A stretch of 64,000 nucleotides of DNA from Acanthococcus lagerstroemiae (GCA_031841125.1 CM063113.1:35609312-35673311); one strand, 5' to 3'. Shown: positions 1 through 11,412, counted from the first letter of the stretch. Notes: generated from the sequence alone by a model not told the origin. Made by a program: numbers and translations.

Positions 1-659
1 TCGATTTATTACATCGGAAAATCGAAACCATAATATGAAACCAATATTAGTTAAGAGAATTATTGTGAACAGTGTTTTTCAAAACGCTAAAAATCGTATC
101 CAAACATACCGAATCTTTCAAGTAGACTTATTTTTCCATCACCTTGACACTCCGGTGATGTATGTATTTATATCGCTGCCACCAAGAAGTCTTATTCTTC
201 TAGCTGAGCCCGAGCTCTTTGAAGTTTTTCGAACCTGTGGAATATTTCAGTATACAATAGGAATGTGTAACAACAGTAGTCGACTTCGTTACAGGTAAAG
301 GAGGAGGCAGAGTACAAGGACTAAACTGGTTTCGAGGATGAGAACAATGAGGTCTGTTTTGAGGGTTTACTGACTGTTGTTTTCTCGTGTCGCCGGGCCG
401 TTGTCAGATACACAATATGAGCCATCAGTGTACCTGTATTCATGTTTAAAAAGCAAAAATAACAGTTTTGTCTTCTAGAAATACTGACATGAAATTCGAG
501 TAACGTAAGTCAGAACAATTCCGCTCCATATTCTCGGAACGACTGTTTTTAAATCAGGTAACTGCTTTTCGATTGTCAGAATTTGGCTACACTACATCGA
601 ATATTCATCTAGCCCTCAGACTCGTAGCGTGACCGCTTTTTTAGGGAGCAACTCAAGAT

Positions 660-800
660 GCAGGGAGTAAGATGACAATTTTCATCCCAAAATTTCTGTA
701 AACAAGCAAATGGAAAAAAGCAAGTTTTCATATTTAGTCGTGCGTATGAATTTGGGAAATCAGTTTTTCGAGGAATGCCTGAAAAAAATCGCATAACTTT
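660..800. repeat. dispersed repeat, copy 1 (pair with 16127-16240)
   Basis: Shared words are AAGATGACAATTT, TCTGTAAACA (TCAGTAAACA in the partner), a run of AAAAAAG, TTTTCATATTTAGTC/TTTTATGTCT and GCGTATGAATTTG/GCGCCTGAATTAG. The two copies are in the same orientation about 15.4 kb apart. Element class unknown. Confidence 0.5.
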
Positions 801-896
801 TTTTCCAGGGTTGGAATTTTCTCTCGACGGCCTTGAGAACATGTGACAGCTGACATGTTGAAAGTGGAAAATTTGTGCATTTGTAAACTTTTCCTC

Positions 897-1172
897 CAGA
901 GACGAAACTTGACTTACAGTTTGGGGGGGGGAAGAGAATTTGCCCCGACAAATATTTTTTGAAAACTAAAAATTCGTCGACAAATTTTTTTTTAATTTGG
1001 AAGTTTGCTGATTTTTTTAACCAAAATATTTTTGATTGAGAGAAATAATAAAATAAACAAACGAACAAACATTCTTAGAAAATGAAAAATTCAAATGAAC
1101 AGTTTCAAAATTTGCCGACTGCCAAATTATTGGGGGTGTTTACCCCCCTCCCCCTCTCCAGTTTTGTTCCTG
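897..1172. mobile_element. MITE-like repeat, copy 1 (CAGGGGCGAAACT family)
   Basis: It starts cagagacgaaacttgac and ends ccagttttgttcctg, imperfect inverted ends, with a GC-rich block next to each terminus (GGGGGGGGGAAG at the left, CCCCCCTCCCCCTCTCC at the right). The AT-rich interior (AAAATTCG..GACAAATTTTT, AATTTGCCGACTGCCAAATTATT) is shared with 1851-2090. No coding sequence is present. Confidence 0.6.
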
Positions 1173-1850
1173 CAAATGCAGATTGGAACCTTATCCCCAA
1201 GCACTCACATTTGCGCACATGAGCATACGCTAGTTTGGGAGGGTAAGCTGGAAGGATGTTAGGAATACGTGAGAGGAACACACAACTTCTTTACACATTA
1301 AGGTGGTCGTTATTTACTCTTGGTGATTTTTGTCCCCTGAATTTCCTCTGATTCGTCTCCTAAATTGGTTCCAATAAAATCGAAAAAAAAAACAAACAAA
1401 AAAAACTACAAAGTTTCAGGTCGATTGGATTAAGGGAATCCGTGCCACAGGCTTCTTTTCGTTCTTATGGGAAAAACATATGGAGTTTTGACTTTTGTTC
1501 CAGACTAAATTTCCCTCCTATATTCACCGGGACCAAAGCCCGTAAATTAAACATTGCTATCGGATTCAGCTTGTGACATTGGAAAATAAAGTCTTTTACT
1601 TTCAACTTTTAGATTTTAATAAAATATTCAACTTTCTCAAATTTCAGGCTCTAGGACAAACAGAGAATCTAGTAAAAACAGAATAGTCATTGAAATTCGA
1701 AATTCAACGTTTGCTACCGACTTTCAGATTTTTGAAATGTCTTCCCACATTTCAACTTTGAACCTTTCAGATGATGTTCGATACTCAGCTTGAAACCTTC
1801 AGCTTTTGACCAACTTTTATCTCTGACCGGAGTCCAGGGTACTCCATTTT

Positions 1851-2090
1851 CAGAAACGAAATTTGACTTTCAATTTGGAGAGATGGAGAAGAAAAATTTC
1901 GCTGACCAATATTTTTTTAAAACCAAAAATTCGCTGACAAAATTTTTAAAAAATTGAAAATTTGCTGGATTTTTAATCAAGATATTTTTTAATTGAAAAA
2001 TGAAAATTTCAAATGAACTGTAATTTGCCGTCTGCCAGATTATTTGGAGGGGGTGGTCAACCCCCACACTCTCCTATAGTTTCACCCCTG
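1851..2090. mobile_element. MITE-like repeat, copy 2 (CAGGGGCGAAACT family)
   Basis: It starts cagaaacgaaatttgac and ends atagtttcacccctg, whose complement CAGGGGTGAAACTAT is close to the start. The order of blocks is the same as in 897-1172: GGAGAGATGG, AAATTCGCTGACAAA, AATTTGCCGTCTGCCAGATTATT, then a GGGGGTGG..CCCCC run. It lies about 680 bp from copy 1 in the same orientation. A further start of this family is cut off by the window edge at 63988. Confidence 0.6.
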
Positions 2091-2852
2091 TTTTCCTCTT
2101 ATTTACTTGATTACAGCTCGTGTGATTAAAATGAAATTTAATTTCAAAATACTATGAAGCCATAATAATAGAGAATGATAATATGAAATAGGAACTGTGA
2201 ATTTTAAGCAATTAGTCATGCCTTCCCTCCCCTCAAACCGAAAGAATGTCATAAGGAGATACCGCTAGGGACGATTCGAGGACTTGAGGGCTTATAAATA
2301 ATAATCAGTCATAGATCCAGTTCTGAGACCCACCTTACCGACACAATTTTACATTCAAAATCAGTTGAAAAGTCTTGAAACTGACGATGGCTGGTACCTG
2401 CGTTAAAAATGCGGGCTTCAGTTAGTATCGGAGTTTGATCCTCTATCCTGTGGATCATGTCGAACTGTAGTCGTACAAAAAATTGTTTGTGAAATTTTGT
2501 TTCAGAATCAGGTTGTTGTGTTCATGTGTATGAAAATGTGATGTGTTTTTGAAAAAATATGCCAATATTCTGAACGTTGGATTCAACCTGGTTGCATCAA
2601 AAGGTTTAAAAGTTTTGGTGCAAACTGTCAGGTTCTATGTAAATTTACTTACGTGGAGTTATCACTGTTTTCCCCTATTTCTCTGCGTTGATTGCTACTG
2701 CGTTCAATGGGCCAGTAAATGAAGAGTTTCCATAAAAATAATCGTTGACATTTTTCCCGGTGATTCGTAACCTCGGTCTAGTATAAAATGTCAAAAAAAA
2801 AAGTTGATCCACTAAAATTTTTTTGTTCAGGTTCTCCTTCTTCAGGCGCCAT

Positions 2853-3252
2853 ATCCGATGCCGGACGTTGGCGGTCACGGGCAGGCTAGTCGGGATAGTT
2901 TGCCATTGTTTTCCCCATGGTTCTGTTGCCTAGAATTTCCCTTCTCTGTGCCAAAAAGTCTAGCCATGTATTTCACGAAGTTGAGCAATCTGTCTGCGAC
3001 GTACACACGCACAGCACTAATCTTTCTGATCTGATAGTAACACGCCCTGCGATTGTAATGCCTTGTTCGTTTGAACTGGCGGGGGTTACAGGACGCGCAA
3101 AGTTTTCCACCTACATTGATTGTAGTCACTGTGTTCGCTGAGATGTTGATGAAGGTATTCAAATATCAGTAGCTTTCCGGCGTTGGTGGTACTCGAACCC
3201 GAGACGCTAAGATTACGAAGCGGGTTCGTTACCACTTGGCCACACAGGTGAA
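2853..3252 (-). mobile_element. tRNA-derived SINE, family A, copy 1
   Basis: On the minus strand a tRNA-like head (3249-3186) carries an A-box-like TGGCCAAGTGGTAACG and a B-box GGTTCGAGTACC, the internal RNA polymerase III promoter. A body of about 300 bp follows, ending in CGTGACCGCCAACGTCCGGC and ATATGGCGCCTGAAGAAGG. The same 3' segment (GTGACCTCCAACATCCGGCA, then GATACGGCACCTGA) closes the second copy at 27143-27563. The tail here is a weak GAAGAAGG rather than a clean microsatellite, suggesting age. Open frames over this region are incidental. Confidence 0.65.
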
Positions 3253-3273
3253 CCTGTTGAAGTTCAGTTTTTG

Positions 3274-3318
3274 AGAAAAAAAAAAAAAAAATAATAATAA
3301 TAATAATAATAATAATAG
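3274..3318 (+). repeat. poly(A) and (ATA)n microsatellite
   Basis: A run of about 16 A is followed by about ten ATA/AAT units. It lies just beyond the head of SINE A copy 1. Confidence 0.9.
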
Positions 3319-3319
3319 A

Positions 3320-6300
3320 AATAAGAAGAGGAGGATGGGGTTACAATTTGACAAGTCCTATCGATAATAGTTCGCTAAAAAAATTGTAAGTACAAGATGT
3401 GGCATTTTGACTAGGCCTCCCTTTCATCAGGAATCGGTTCCTACTTTATACGCGTACCACCCATCTAGTGTTTTGATGTACAAATGGAAACTTGGTGGTC
3501 TCTGTGCACAGCCATTATTCACATATTTTACACAATATTTGTAAAATATTTAATTTACTTTATTCACAATGTACTCCTCAAGCTTTAGTTTTTGGCATCC
3601 GCGAATGAGACCTCGCTCCTGCCATTAGTCTGTTTCAACAAGTTTGGAGCCAGTAGCGGGTTTAGAAGCTGCTATTGGTTACCAGACATAGAGGAATCAC
3701 TAAATTATGTTCGAGAAAAGACTCTTAAATTTTTGCCCTTTCACACTGAACATTGAGTACTCGTTCCTACATTTTACTCTGATGGATTCATAGAAGTCCA
3801 TCCCTGCCTTATGTAAAGACTCATGATCAAATGCCAAGTCCTCTCTATCTCCTTCGGTGATTACGTAATATATCGACAGGCCTTCAGACCTTCATGTGCA
3901 GTAATACCGATTTTATTTGGAGCCTTATGTATTAACCTGTGACCAATTGGCCGAAATTTATGAATCCGCTTCATTTGCCGTCTCCTATTGGCTACTCTAG
4001 TCAGTTTCGAAAAGACCGTTCTATTAAAGTTGAAAGCTGTATTGACCTCACACCAATTAAAGCTATTCAAAATGCCTGGACTACAACCTTTTCGTTACAT
4101 TTACACGTCGCGAACTCGACGTCGAGTCAATGAACCTATTAGGAAAGCTCGGCCAACTTTTTCATTCGGTCTGTTCTAAATTCGACAATCAATCAATTAA
4201 ATATCAGTCGTCACGCGAAATGTCAGTTTCGATATTTTCCGAGCACATGTTAAACAAAACAATCTTTAGCTATTCTAAATCAATACGCGATTCGATACGT
4301 TCGTATTGTTAACCTGAGAATGACACCCTTGTTTTGGAATACTGTAATGATAGGACGAGTTAACGAGGCTTTTTGATGACCGAGCTTTGATAAATTAATC
4401 GTGTACACGCTGATTACATCCCGAGTCAACAGTCTAGCCGACGATAACAGAAGGTGAAATTCGAGTCCATTAACGTGAGTTGAGAGAAGAAAGAGAGAGA
4501 GAGAAGTACATTGTAATAATTACCGGTGATAATGGCAGCAAGAGCTAAAGGAAAATAATGTAATGATATACAAGAGAGTACATTTTCCTTTCGATAAACC
4601 CGAGCCAGTTTATTTTCCTTTCAGGGAAGTTTCAAGATGACCGGCTGTTATGGCTCGCTGTATACTTTCGCGGAAAACCTTCATTTCCTCCGCCAGTTTA
4701 TTACTAATCAGCGTTAACCGCAGACATCCTTCGCTTTCTCGTCGACTTAGAATCGCTTCGGCTGCGTCCGGACCAATGTTGGAAACAGAAGCGTCCGAGC
4801 GAAGTAGCCGGGTGAAAATCTGCGGCAGATATTTTCTCCAGAGGCATTCCCGATCGAGCGATTACTTTTTGGTTATCACGAAACACCAATTTCTAAGAGA
4901 GACCACAACTGGGTAAAGAAGGGTGTGCTGGACGAGATGCGAGCGTTTAACGTTCACAACTCGTCTTCAAATTTCGATTAGGCGCACGTCATTAACACCT
5001 AGAATATTATTCTAAGTAAGTATAGGGGAGGGTGGAGGAGAACAGAAGCGCCGTGTTCGTGCATTTTTAACGGTTGCACTGCGCGGACAGTGTTATTAAT
5101 TCGTGTATTTCCGTGACCGTAATTACCCAGTTAGAGGGACCTACCTTGAATACTCATTCGAAATAATGATATCGTTTTAACGCGATCGCTCGCGGTGATT
5201 ACGGTGCGACACGTCGCGTGAACTGAGCGCGACGTGGCGCAGGTTTCGGCTAAATCGTGTATTCGTGTTGTGGAATGCAACGGCAACCGTCACGTTTCGC
5301 TGACTCGATTCGGCTGCAAATGAAATGGTCAGTGGTGAATTGACTGGATAATATTTGGGGAAGGGGGTGCAGTGATGCACGCATACTAAAATGACCCCGA
5401 TCACACTGCACCTCGGGATGTGAAATCCACCCTTTCGGGAATCATGTCAGAGGCATGAGGGCCGTCAGAGACCTGAGGGCTCTCAGTAATATAAACGAAC
5501 CCCGCATCAGTCCGGGTTAATCTGTACAGATGAAATTCTTGGTACCGTTCGTCAAGTTGTTCTGAAGTAACATACTGATGTCCCTGGCTGTAAAATCGAA
5601 GACTGGTTAATGTAATAGAGGTTAGTGATTTTGAAAATTGATGTTTTGATATCTATAATATGCTATTTTTGTCTAAGTGTCTCTCATTGGAGGATGATCT
5701 GAAATTTTACAATTTTTGAAATGCCTGGTTCTCAAAGCTAAAGGCTGTATCCCACCTGTAATGGTACACTTGGTGAAAATCACTAAAATTCCTGTTCGCG
5801 GCTCTCGTAGCGCGGTACGAATTAAGGTACGTCCACGACTGATGGGGCGCTCAATACTACCTACGATTAGGTCTTCGATAACCACCAGCATTACAGAGAT
5901 GGGTGCATTTCAGGGGTTCCAAAAAATTTTTCATGAGAGGGTTGTATTTTTTTAACGTATGTAAATGATCAAATTTATAGATTCAAAATTTCGAATGGTA
6001 ATCTAAATTTTTTTTATTGACAACACGGATTTTTGATGATTGTAAATTTTCATTTTTCAATCAAAATATGTTTGTATTAGCTCAAAATAATGATTTGACC
6101 ATATTCACCATATTTTACTGGAGGTAGTTGGTGTTAAAAGACTATTAGTGGATTTCACTAAGCGTACAGTTTAAGTTATGGGTGTACCACTGCAGGGTTA
6201 GATAGGTGAATCGGCCCTTGGCGATTTTTTCTATTTTTATTTTAGCTCTCGATAAGTACTGATAAAAGAAAATGTTTGAACCTCTAATGACAGTCCCATC

Positions 6301-6784
6301 CACCTCCAGGGAGGCGTGATCTTGGAATATGTGATTTTCATGTTTTTAGCATCATCTTAGGCATTTCTCAATTAATTAAACCGAAACTTGGTGAATAGTA
6401 GGTAGTCTTGAGTATAAATATTCTCAATTTTTTCAGATTTCTTTATCACTTATAGTCCCTTAAAATTGACTTTGAAGTTTTCAAAATGGCGTCCTAAGCG
6501 CCATTTTCGAGGCGGAAATTCAAAAAAATTTACGTATATTTTTCTGTGTATTTGTAACGATATATTCACTTTTAGCCATTTTCAAGTCCGGGCACGTACC
6601 TAAACAACGAAAAAACCATCTTTTTGATAAATTATCACAATTTTTTGGCCAGTCTGAGATTCACCTTTATTTCTGAATGACCGCACGAATTATATGTAAG
6701 CATGAATAAATAAGATTATTAATAGGAACAGCGAGGGAACAAACGTTTAAAAAACATTATGAAAAAATCTATATCATGGTTCTT
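3320..6784. other. gene-free stretch, 3.3-6.8 kb
   Basis: No protein, RNA gene or complete mobile element recognised. 4480-4505 has a short (GA)n run. 4600-5400 is CpG-containing and may be unique host sequence. 5980-6080 shares the AT-rich style of the 897-1172 interior. 6196 and 6670 carry an AGGTGAATC word in opposite orientations, possibly a weak MITE. Confidence 0.4.
5417..5470 (-). repeat. possible SINE family B fragment
   Basis: GTGAAATCCACCCTTTCGGG, then AATCATGTCAGAGGCATGAGGG, resembles the plus-strand form of the SINE B 3' part at 10787 (GAAATCCACCTTTTCGAGCA). The match is short and gapped. Confidence 0.35.
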
Positions 6785-8419
6785 ACAAGTTTTCGCCAGT
6801 TGATTAGGGTCGCACTGAAATTTGTTCCAATGGACCTAAAAATTCGTCATAAAAAATTGAGCACAATCTGAGGTCATTAACCCGTGCCGCTTTGACCTTA
6901 AAGTTTTGTGTAATACTAAGATTTTACAAAGGAAAAAAAAGAAAAAAGAAAGAAAGAATATCTTGGAACATATCAACTTCAGGACCGAAATGCGTATAAC
7001 ATAAAATGTTCCCTGTTAAATTTCCTATAAAAAAGATACCATACAACTTTTCTCTAAAACGCATATTTCCTGGCTACGCCCATGACAGTTTGTTGGGTAC
7101 CTACTATGGAGTGGACCTCGGATTATGTAAGTATGTATATCAACAGTAGTCAACATTGCGCATAAGATATAACATTGTGCTGTTAAGGAACAGTCTCATG
7201 TTCTCAAAATTCATTGTCATTTTCTATGGACAAACCGTTGTTTCCTCTTGTTGATTGTACATCATCTCAAGTCCCCTATACTAAGTCTTCAGCGGAATCT
7301 TAGAATGCTGAAGACTCAATAAAAACATTGGAATTAGTTATGGTTCATGGATGCCTTGTTAACGTTTCAATTTTAGGCTCTTCCGCAAATTTTTCATCGC
7401 TAGGGTCAGACCAACAGTCCTACCTCTTGCAAATATAGGCTTTTAACAATCACAGACACTTCTGCATGTGTCCATCTTCACCCCTTGAACGATGAGATGA
7501 AGAAAATCATGTGCAGAGGTGTTTACGATGGTTCGAAGCTTGTATTTGCAAGAGGTAGGACTGTTGGTCTGATCCTAGTGATGAAAAATTTGCGGAAGAG
7601 CTTAAAATTGAAACGTTAACTAAGTATCCATGAGCCATTTACCGAGAAGGTTGACGTCTTCCAGTAATCCGTGCTAAGGAGGTCTGATCATTGCTTACTG
7701 TCATCACGCGGAGCGGTTTTCCGTCATTCCACTCCGAGTATCGTTGCGCACTAGCGCAATCTCTACAATGGTCTACTCTATAATAGGTACCCAGCGAACT
7801 GTCATGGACGTAGCCAGGGGGGCGGGAGACAGAGACTGAAGTTATATTGTAGTGTGCATTACTCGACATTAATGATATTTCAGCTGTAAAATAATTTTTT
7901 AAAAAACTATATTTTTCGAAAATTCCACGCATTTTTGCGATTATTTTGATAAATATATGTTTTCTAAAGAAAAGTTGTATAGAGTCTTTTTTACAGAAAA
8001 CTTGACGAGGGACGTTTTATGTTATTTGCATTTTGGTCCTAAAGTGAATATTTTTTTTTAGATAATTAGCGAGTGAAGGTCGGTTATGAAAGAAAAAATA
8101 GCAAAATCCACGTTTCTCGAAACTTTTACACATTATTGCGATTATCTCGGTAAATATGCGTTTTAGAGAAAAGCCGTATAGAATTTTTTTAATAGGAAAT
8201 TTGATAAGGAACATTTTATGTTGTATGTATTTTGGTCCTGAAGTTGATATGTTCCTAGATATTCGCGGTTTTTTTGTAAAATCTCAGTATTACACATAAC
8301 TTTGAGGTCAAAGCGGCAGGAGTTAATGACCTCAGATTGAACTCAAATTTTGTATGGCGAGTTTCTAGGTCCATTGGAACTAATTTCAGTGCGACCCTAA
8401 TCAATTGGCGAAAACTTGT
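6785..8419. mobile_element. large foldback (long inverted-repeat) element
   Basis: The left arm, 6785 to about 7110, begins acaagttttcgccagttgat. It is matched in reverse complement by the right arm, about 7765-8419, which ends gcgaaaacttgt. Shared landmarks are GGTCGCACTGAAAT, TGAGGTCATTAAC, AGGACCGAAATG and ATGACAGTTTGTTGGGTACC with their complements. The right arm is longer because an approximately 200-bp unit is tandemly duplicated (about 7890-8060 and 8085-8260; both contain GCGATTAT, AAATAT and TTTTGGTCCT), whereas the left arm has one copy. The centre holds a second, independent hairpin (7341-7637). No transposase is encoded and no clear target duplication was found. It is consistent with a Foldback-type or complex MITE element. 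Confidence 0.8.
7341..7637. repeat. near-perfect hairpin inside the foldback element
   Basis: The segment 7341-7436 (tggttcatggatgcc ... cctacctcttgcaaatata) is repeated in reverse complement at 7541-7637. The intervening 100 bp continues the pairing (ACACTTCTGCATGTG against CATGTGCAGAGGTGT, ATCTTCA against TGAAGA), leaving a loop of roughly 20 bp. The stem has only a few differences, so it is much better preserved than the outer arms. If transcribed it would form a long double-stranded RNA. Confidence 0.85.
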
Positions 8420-8896
8420 AAAACAAGGGACACCCTAATCTATATAATCTACTAAGTAATATATAGGTAGTTTGCAAACTTGAAAAATACCAACAAAAAA
8501 CATAAGAACTAATTAAAAATTCAAGCGAGGCACTAATCATCATTACTATCCCCGTTGATTACTGTTTTGGTTTTTTCGATTTTGAAAATTTTGCTCAGGA
8601 TTTCCGCTGGCTTCATTATTTTGTCCTGATACCGTGCATTAGATAAGTAATATATTGCAGCTGCTTCGTATGAGCAGTGTAAGATTTATAAGTCTTACTA
8701 TTAAAGTGACGAAATCTAATTTCAACACATATTTAATACCGACTTCGTTTCCATCCACCATTTCAGCCAGGTAGCTGACAGCTTGGGTGAGTTGATATGT
8801 GCCAGTAAAAAATTTCTCTTTCGTCTTCTGTTAATTCTGCGAAATGCAAAATGTGAATAGATTCAAGAGGTGCTAATAAAGTTTTTGCTTACTCCA

Positions 8897-9270
8897 TCAT
8901 TTTTCTTCCACTAACTTTGCCAATTCATTTTTATCTTCTGATTTCTGTGTTATTTGTGCTAAAATTTCTTCCACCAGTATTGTATCTGAATTAAAATGCT
9001 TGCCAAATTCACTGTTCAAGTAACAAGCTGTTTTGGTGAACAGGCCTACTTTAGGGAGCAGCTTGTTATCCAGTTGATCATGAAGTAATTGGTACTTTTT
9101 TCCAGTTACTTCATGAACAGCTTCGACAGGCCAACGAAGTTTTGTATTTTTACGTGATTCATTGGCCTCTAAAGCAGTCAATTGATTCCTTAGGCCGTTC
9201 AATGCTGGAATTAAAACCTCTCAGCCAAGGTTTTCTAAGTATACTGTTTAGCATCCTGAAATTCACGATC
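8897..9270 (-). pseudogene. PIF/Harbinger-like DDE transposase, C-terminal fragment
   Basis: Read on the minus strand, 9270 to about 9230 gives DREFQDAKQYT, corresponding to the DRGFRDA block with a catalytic Asp of DDE_Tnp_4/HARBI1-like nucleases. A stop and a shift follow (about 9225-9240). The next frame reads VLIPALNGLRNQLTALEANE and then SRKNTKLRWPVEAVHE, VTGKKYQLLHDQLDNKLLPK and FGKHFNSDT, the conserved C-terminal part with the R-x-VVEAVHG-like block where the last catalytic acidic residue lies (Glu in VEAVHE). It ends at a stop near 8897. The upstream catalytic core, a partner Myb-like protein and terminal repeats were not seen. The piece lies about 0.5 kb beyond the foldback element, with no visible link. 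Confidence 0.75.
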
Positions 9271-9592
9271 TAAAATAAATCTCAGAATTCATCGTTCTCG
9301 AAGCCTTAAAAAGGAACTAATTGTTAATGATTTCATTAAACCATAACAGATTTATTTCAAGTCGTTTAAAAAGGAGCGGAATGAATTTAAAAATTAGAAT
9401 CGTAAAATATTTGGATCCAGTTCAGTTTGCGGAACCAACTTATCTCATAAATGTGCAAATTCATATTTTTTAGGTCATTTCTGATCCCAAAAGTGATGAA
9501 AAATGTTTATCTACGTTTCAGAAAAATTCCTGCATTCTAAGTCCCATTTTATTTCGCATATTTTACATATTTAGGGTAAACAAACAAAGAAG

Positions 9593-10181
9593 CAGGAATG
9601 GGCAAAATCCGGAAACTCCAAGATTTAAATCCAGAATCCTAAATCCTCTCAATTTTCAGAAAAATTGGGATTTTAAATCCAAAATTGAATAATCCTAATT
9701 TTGACTTTTAAATTTCAGTAACTCAGTAGTAAACAAACACCCATGCAATCTTCAATCTACCATTGGCTGAGGACGTGTGTATACAATATCTGTTGTCTGT
9801 AGCTTAGCGCTAAAATGCTAATATTTTAATCAGTGAAAGCGAGAAATTTTTAAAACTTTGCATTCAGGTGACTAAATGAGCTTCCTTCGCGTTCGCAGAA
9901 TACGACAACAGAAAAGATGTAAAACTATCAATATGTAAGGTTTGATTTTTAAGATATCAATAAGTTAATGGTAAACTGTTAAAATCGATGAAATGAGGAT
10001 TTTTAAGGTGTTTTCCGCAGCGCAGCGCTGCAAGCACCCTATTTTTGGACATGGATTTTAATGATAATAATTAGGAGTTGAATCCGGAATCCTTTTTGAA
10101 AAATGATGTGGAATCCAAAATCAGAATTTTCTGGAAATTTGGATTTAAAATACCTGAGGATTTAAGTACTGCCCAACCTTG
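9593..10181. mobile_element. hAT-type MITE (GGTTGGGCA ends)
   Basis: The left end caggaatgggcaaaatcc and the right end tactgcccaaccttg form an imperfect inverted repeat. Both ends run into long AATCC/GGATT-rich subterminal segments (TTTAAATCCAGAATCC at the left, GGAATCC..GGATTTAAAATACCTGAGG at the right). The flanking 8-mers CAAAGAAG (9585-9592) and AAAACAAG (10182-10189) agree in 6 of 8 positions, compatible with an aged hAT target duplication. A shorter relative sits at 27224-27332. No coding sequence is recognised. Confidence 0.6.
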
Positions 10182-10759
10182 AAAACAAGTAACCTCTCTA
10201 CTCAAGAAGGCTTCCAGCTGCGAAGCTGCAGACTGCTATCGCGCAACTCTATGCTCTACACGTGTATTATTGAAAATTTTTCGTTTCATATTGATAATAT
10301 CGATATTACTTGGTTTTGATACTGATATTATCGATATTGAATTTTCTTGATATTTGCATCAACTATCAGTAACAGTAGAACAGGATGGAATAAATCGGAA
10401 CTCATTCGCAATTTTTTCAGCTTTTCATGTAGTGCAGATACAACACGTGGTTTCAGCATTACACGTAAATTTTTCTCTGTGTTGCCACGTTCTTTATTCA
10501 TCAGAGAAAATTCTCATTTTTTCACTGTAGGCGCGCGTAGGGTGAAGGAATATTCTTCTGTAAACAACCGATTTTCAGAATTTTGGGGCTTGACGTTGTT
10601 TCTGAACTATGTGGTTCAATTATTGCTCCCTGATATTTCACTTGGCCGTAAAAACTTCTTCTGGGCTATATCAAGTGTCACTGTAAGTACCTTTGTTCTT
10701 TCTGAAAAAATTTGGTTTCCTGCACTTAGCAGGTTAATACCCGCTGACCCATCTCTTTT

Positions 10760-10975
10760 CTACTTTTCCTATCAACCCAAACTCTGAAATCCACCTTTTC
10801 GAGCATTACTTCAGAGACGTTGGTGAGGCTGTTCGGGCTGCCTCAGCCCTCTTCTCGTCTTGCCAAAAAACCGGCCTAGGTCGAAATGTAGCAAGTTGCT
10901 ACGTGGACTCGAACCCGGGACCTCCAGATTCCGAGACCAGAGCGCTATCCACTCGGCCAACCAGACCCCCTCCCC
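10760..10975 (-). mobile_element. tRNA-derived SINE, family B, copy 1
   Basis: Minus strand: the tRNA-like head contains the A-box TGGCCGAGTGG (10959-10949) and the B-box GGTTCGAGTCC (10915-10905), a spacing of about 33 bp as in tRNAs. The body reads AGAGGGCTGAGGCAGCCC, then GACGT(C)TCTGAAGTAATG and CTCGAAAAGGTGG, and ends near 10760 in AGGAAAAGTAGAAAAG. The 3' half recurs at 38110-38225 and 21811-21881. A genuine tRNA gene is excluded by the missing acceptor-stem pairing and the attached body. Confidence 0.75.
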
Positions 10976-11305
10976 ATAAGAAAAGCTGCGATTCTGTTTT
11001 GAAAATTCTTGGAACTCGAATACAATCAAAAAACTTGGTCTTACCTTATCAAATCATTCTTATTAGTGTACGGATTGTGTGCCTGTCGAAACTTTTACGA
11101 AACATTAATTACCGAAGTCAGTGGCCTCTATTGTATTTTGCGTAAAAAGTGTACATTTTTTTCAGATTGTTTATTAAAGCTCATAGAAAGCGCATAAAAC
11201 ATGAAAACGACCCTCTATTCGCATTCCATGCGCACCAAAACCATTTTTAAGGCTCGACTGAGGAGGCAGAACCTCTATAGTATTACAGCTAATATGGTCA
11301 AGCGT

Positions 11306-11412
11306 CCCTTCGGCACTGATGCGATGCCCGAAAGGGTAGTTTCCGGGGCCGGGGGTGCATTGCCCCTATGGCCACTTTGGCATGCGTGCATCGCCATACG
11401 TCCCACCACACC
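11306..11412 (+). mobile_element. 107-bp poly(A)-less retroposon-like repeat, copy 1
   Basis: A GC-rich unit begins cccttcggcactgatgcgat, contains CGAAAGGGTAGTTTCCGGGG and GGCCACTTTGGCATGCGTGC, and ends ATACGTCCCACCACACC. It is flanked by the exact 15-bp direct repeat AATATGGTCAAGCGT at 11291-11305 and 11413-11427. There are no terminal inverted repeats and no A-rich or microsatellite tail. I do not recognise the parent RNA; no clear A and B boxes were found. Confidence 0.8.

Noticed and set aside
3186..3249. A functional tRNA gene on the minus strand
   Set aside because: Boxes are present but the cloverleaf does not close, and the 3' body is shared with another SINE copy.
6196..6680. AGGTGAATC words in inverted orientation as MITE ends
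   Set aside because: A 9-bp match with poor extension in AT-rich DNA is not enough to claim an element.
10347..10787. 146-codon open stretch between the MITE and SINE B
   Set aside because: No recognised domain, it ends inside the SINE B tail, and the reverse strand gave only vague resemblance to transposase sequence.
10903..10972. A functional tRNA gene on the minus strand
   Set aside because: A- and B-boxes are good, but acceptor-stem pairing is poor and a repeated SINE body follows; it is the head of SINE B.
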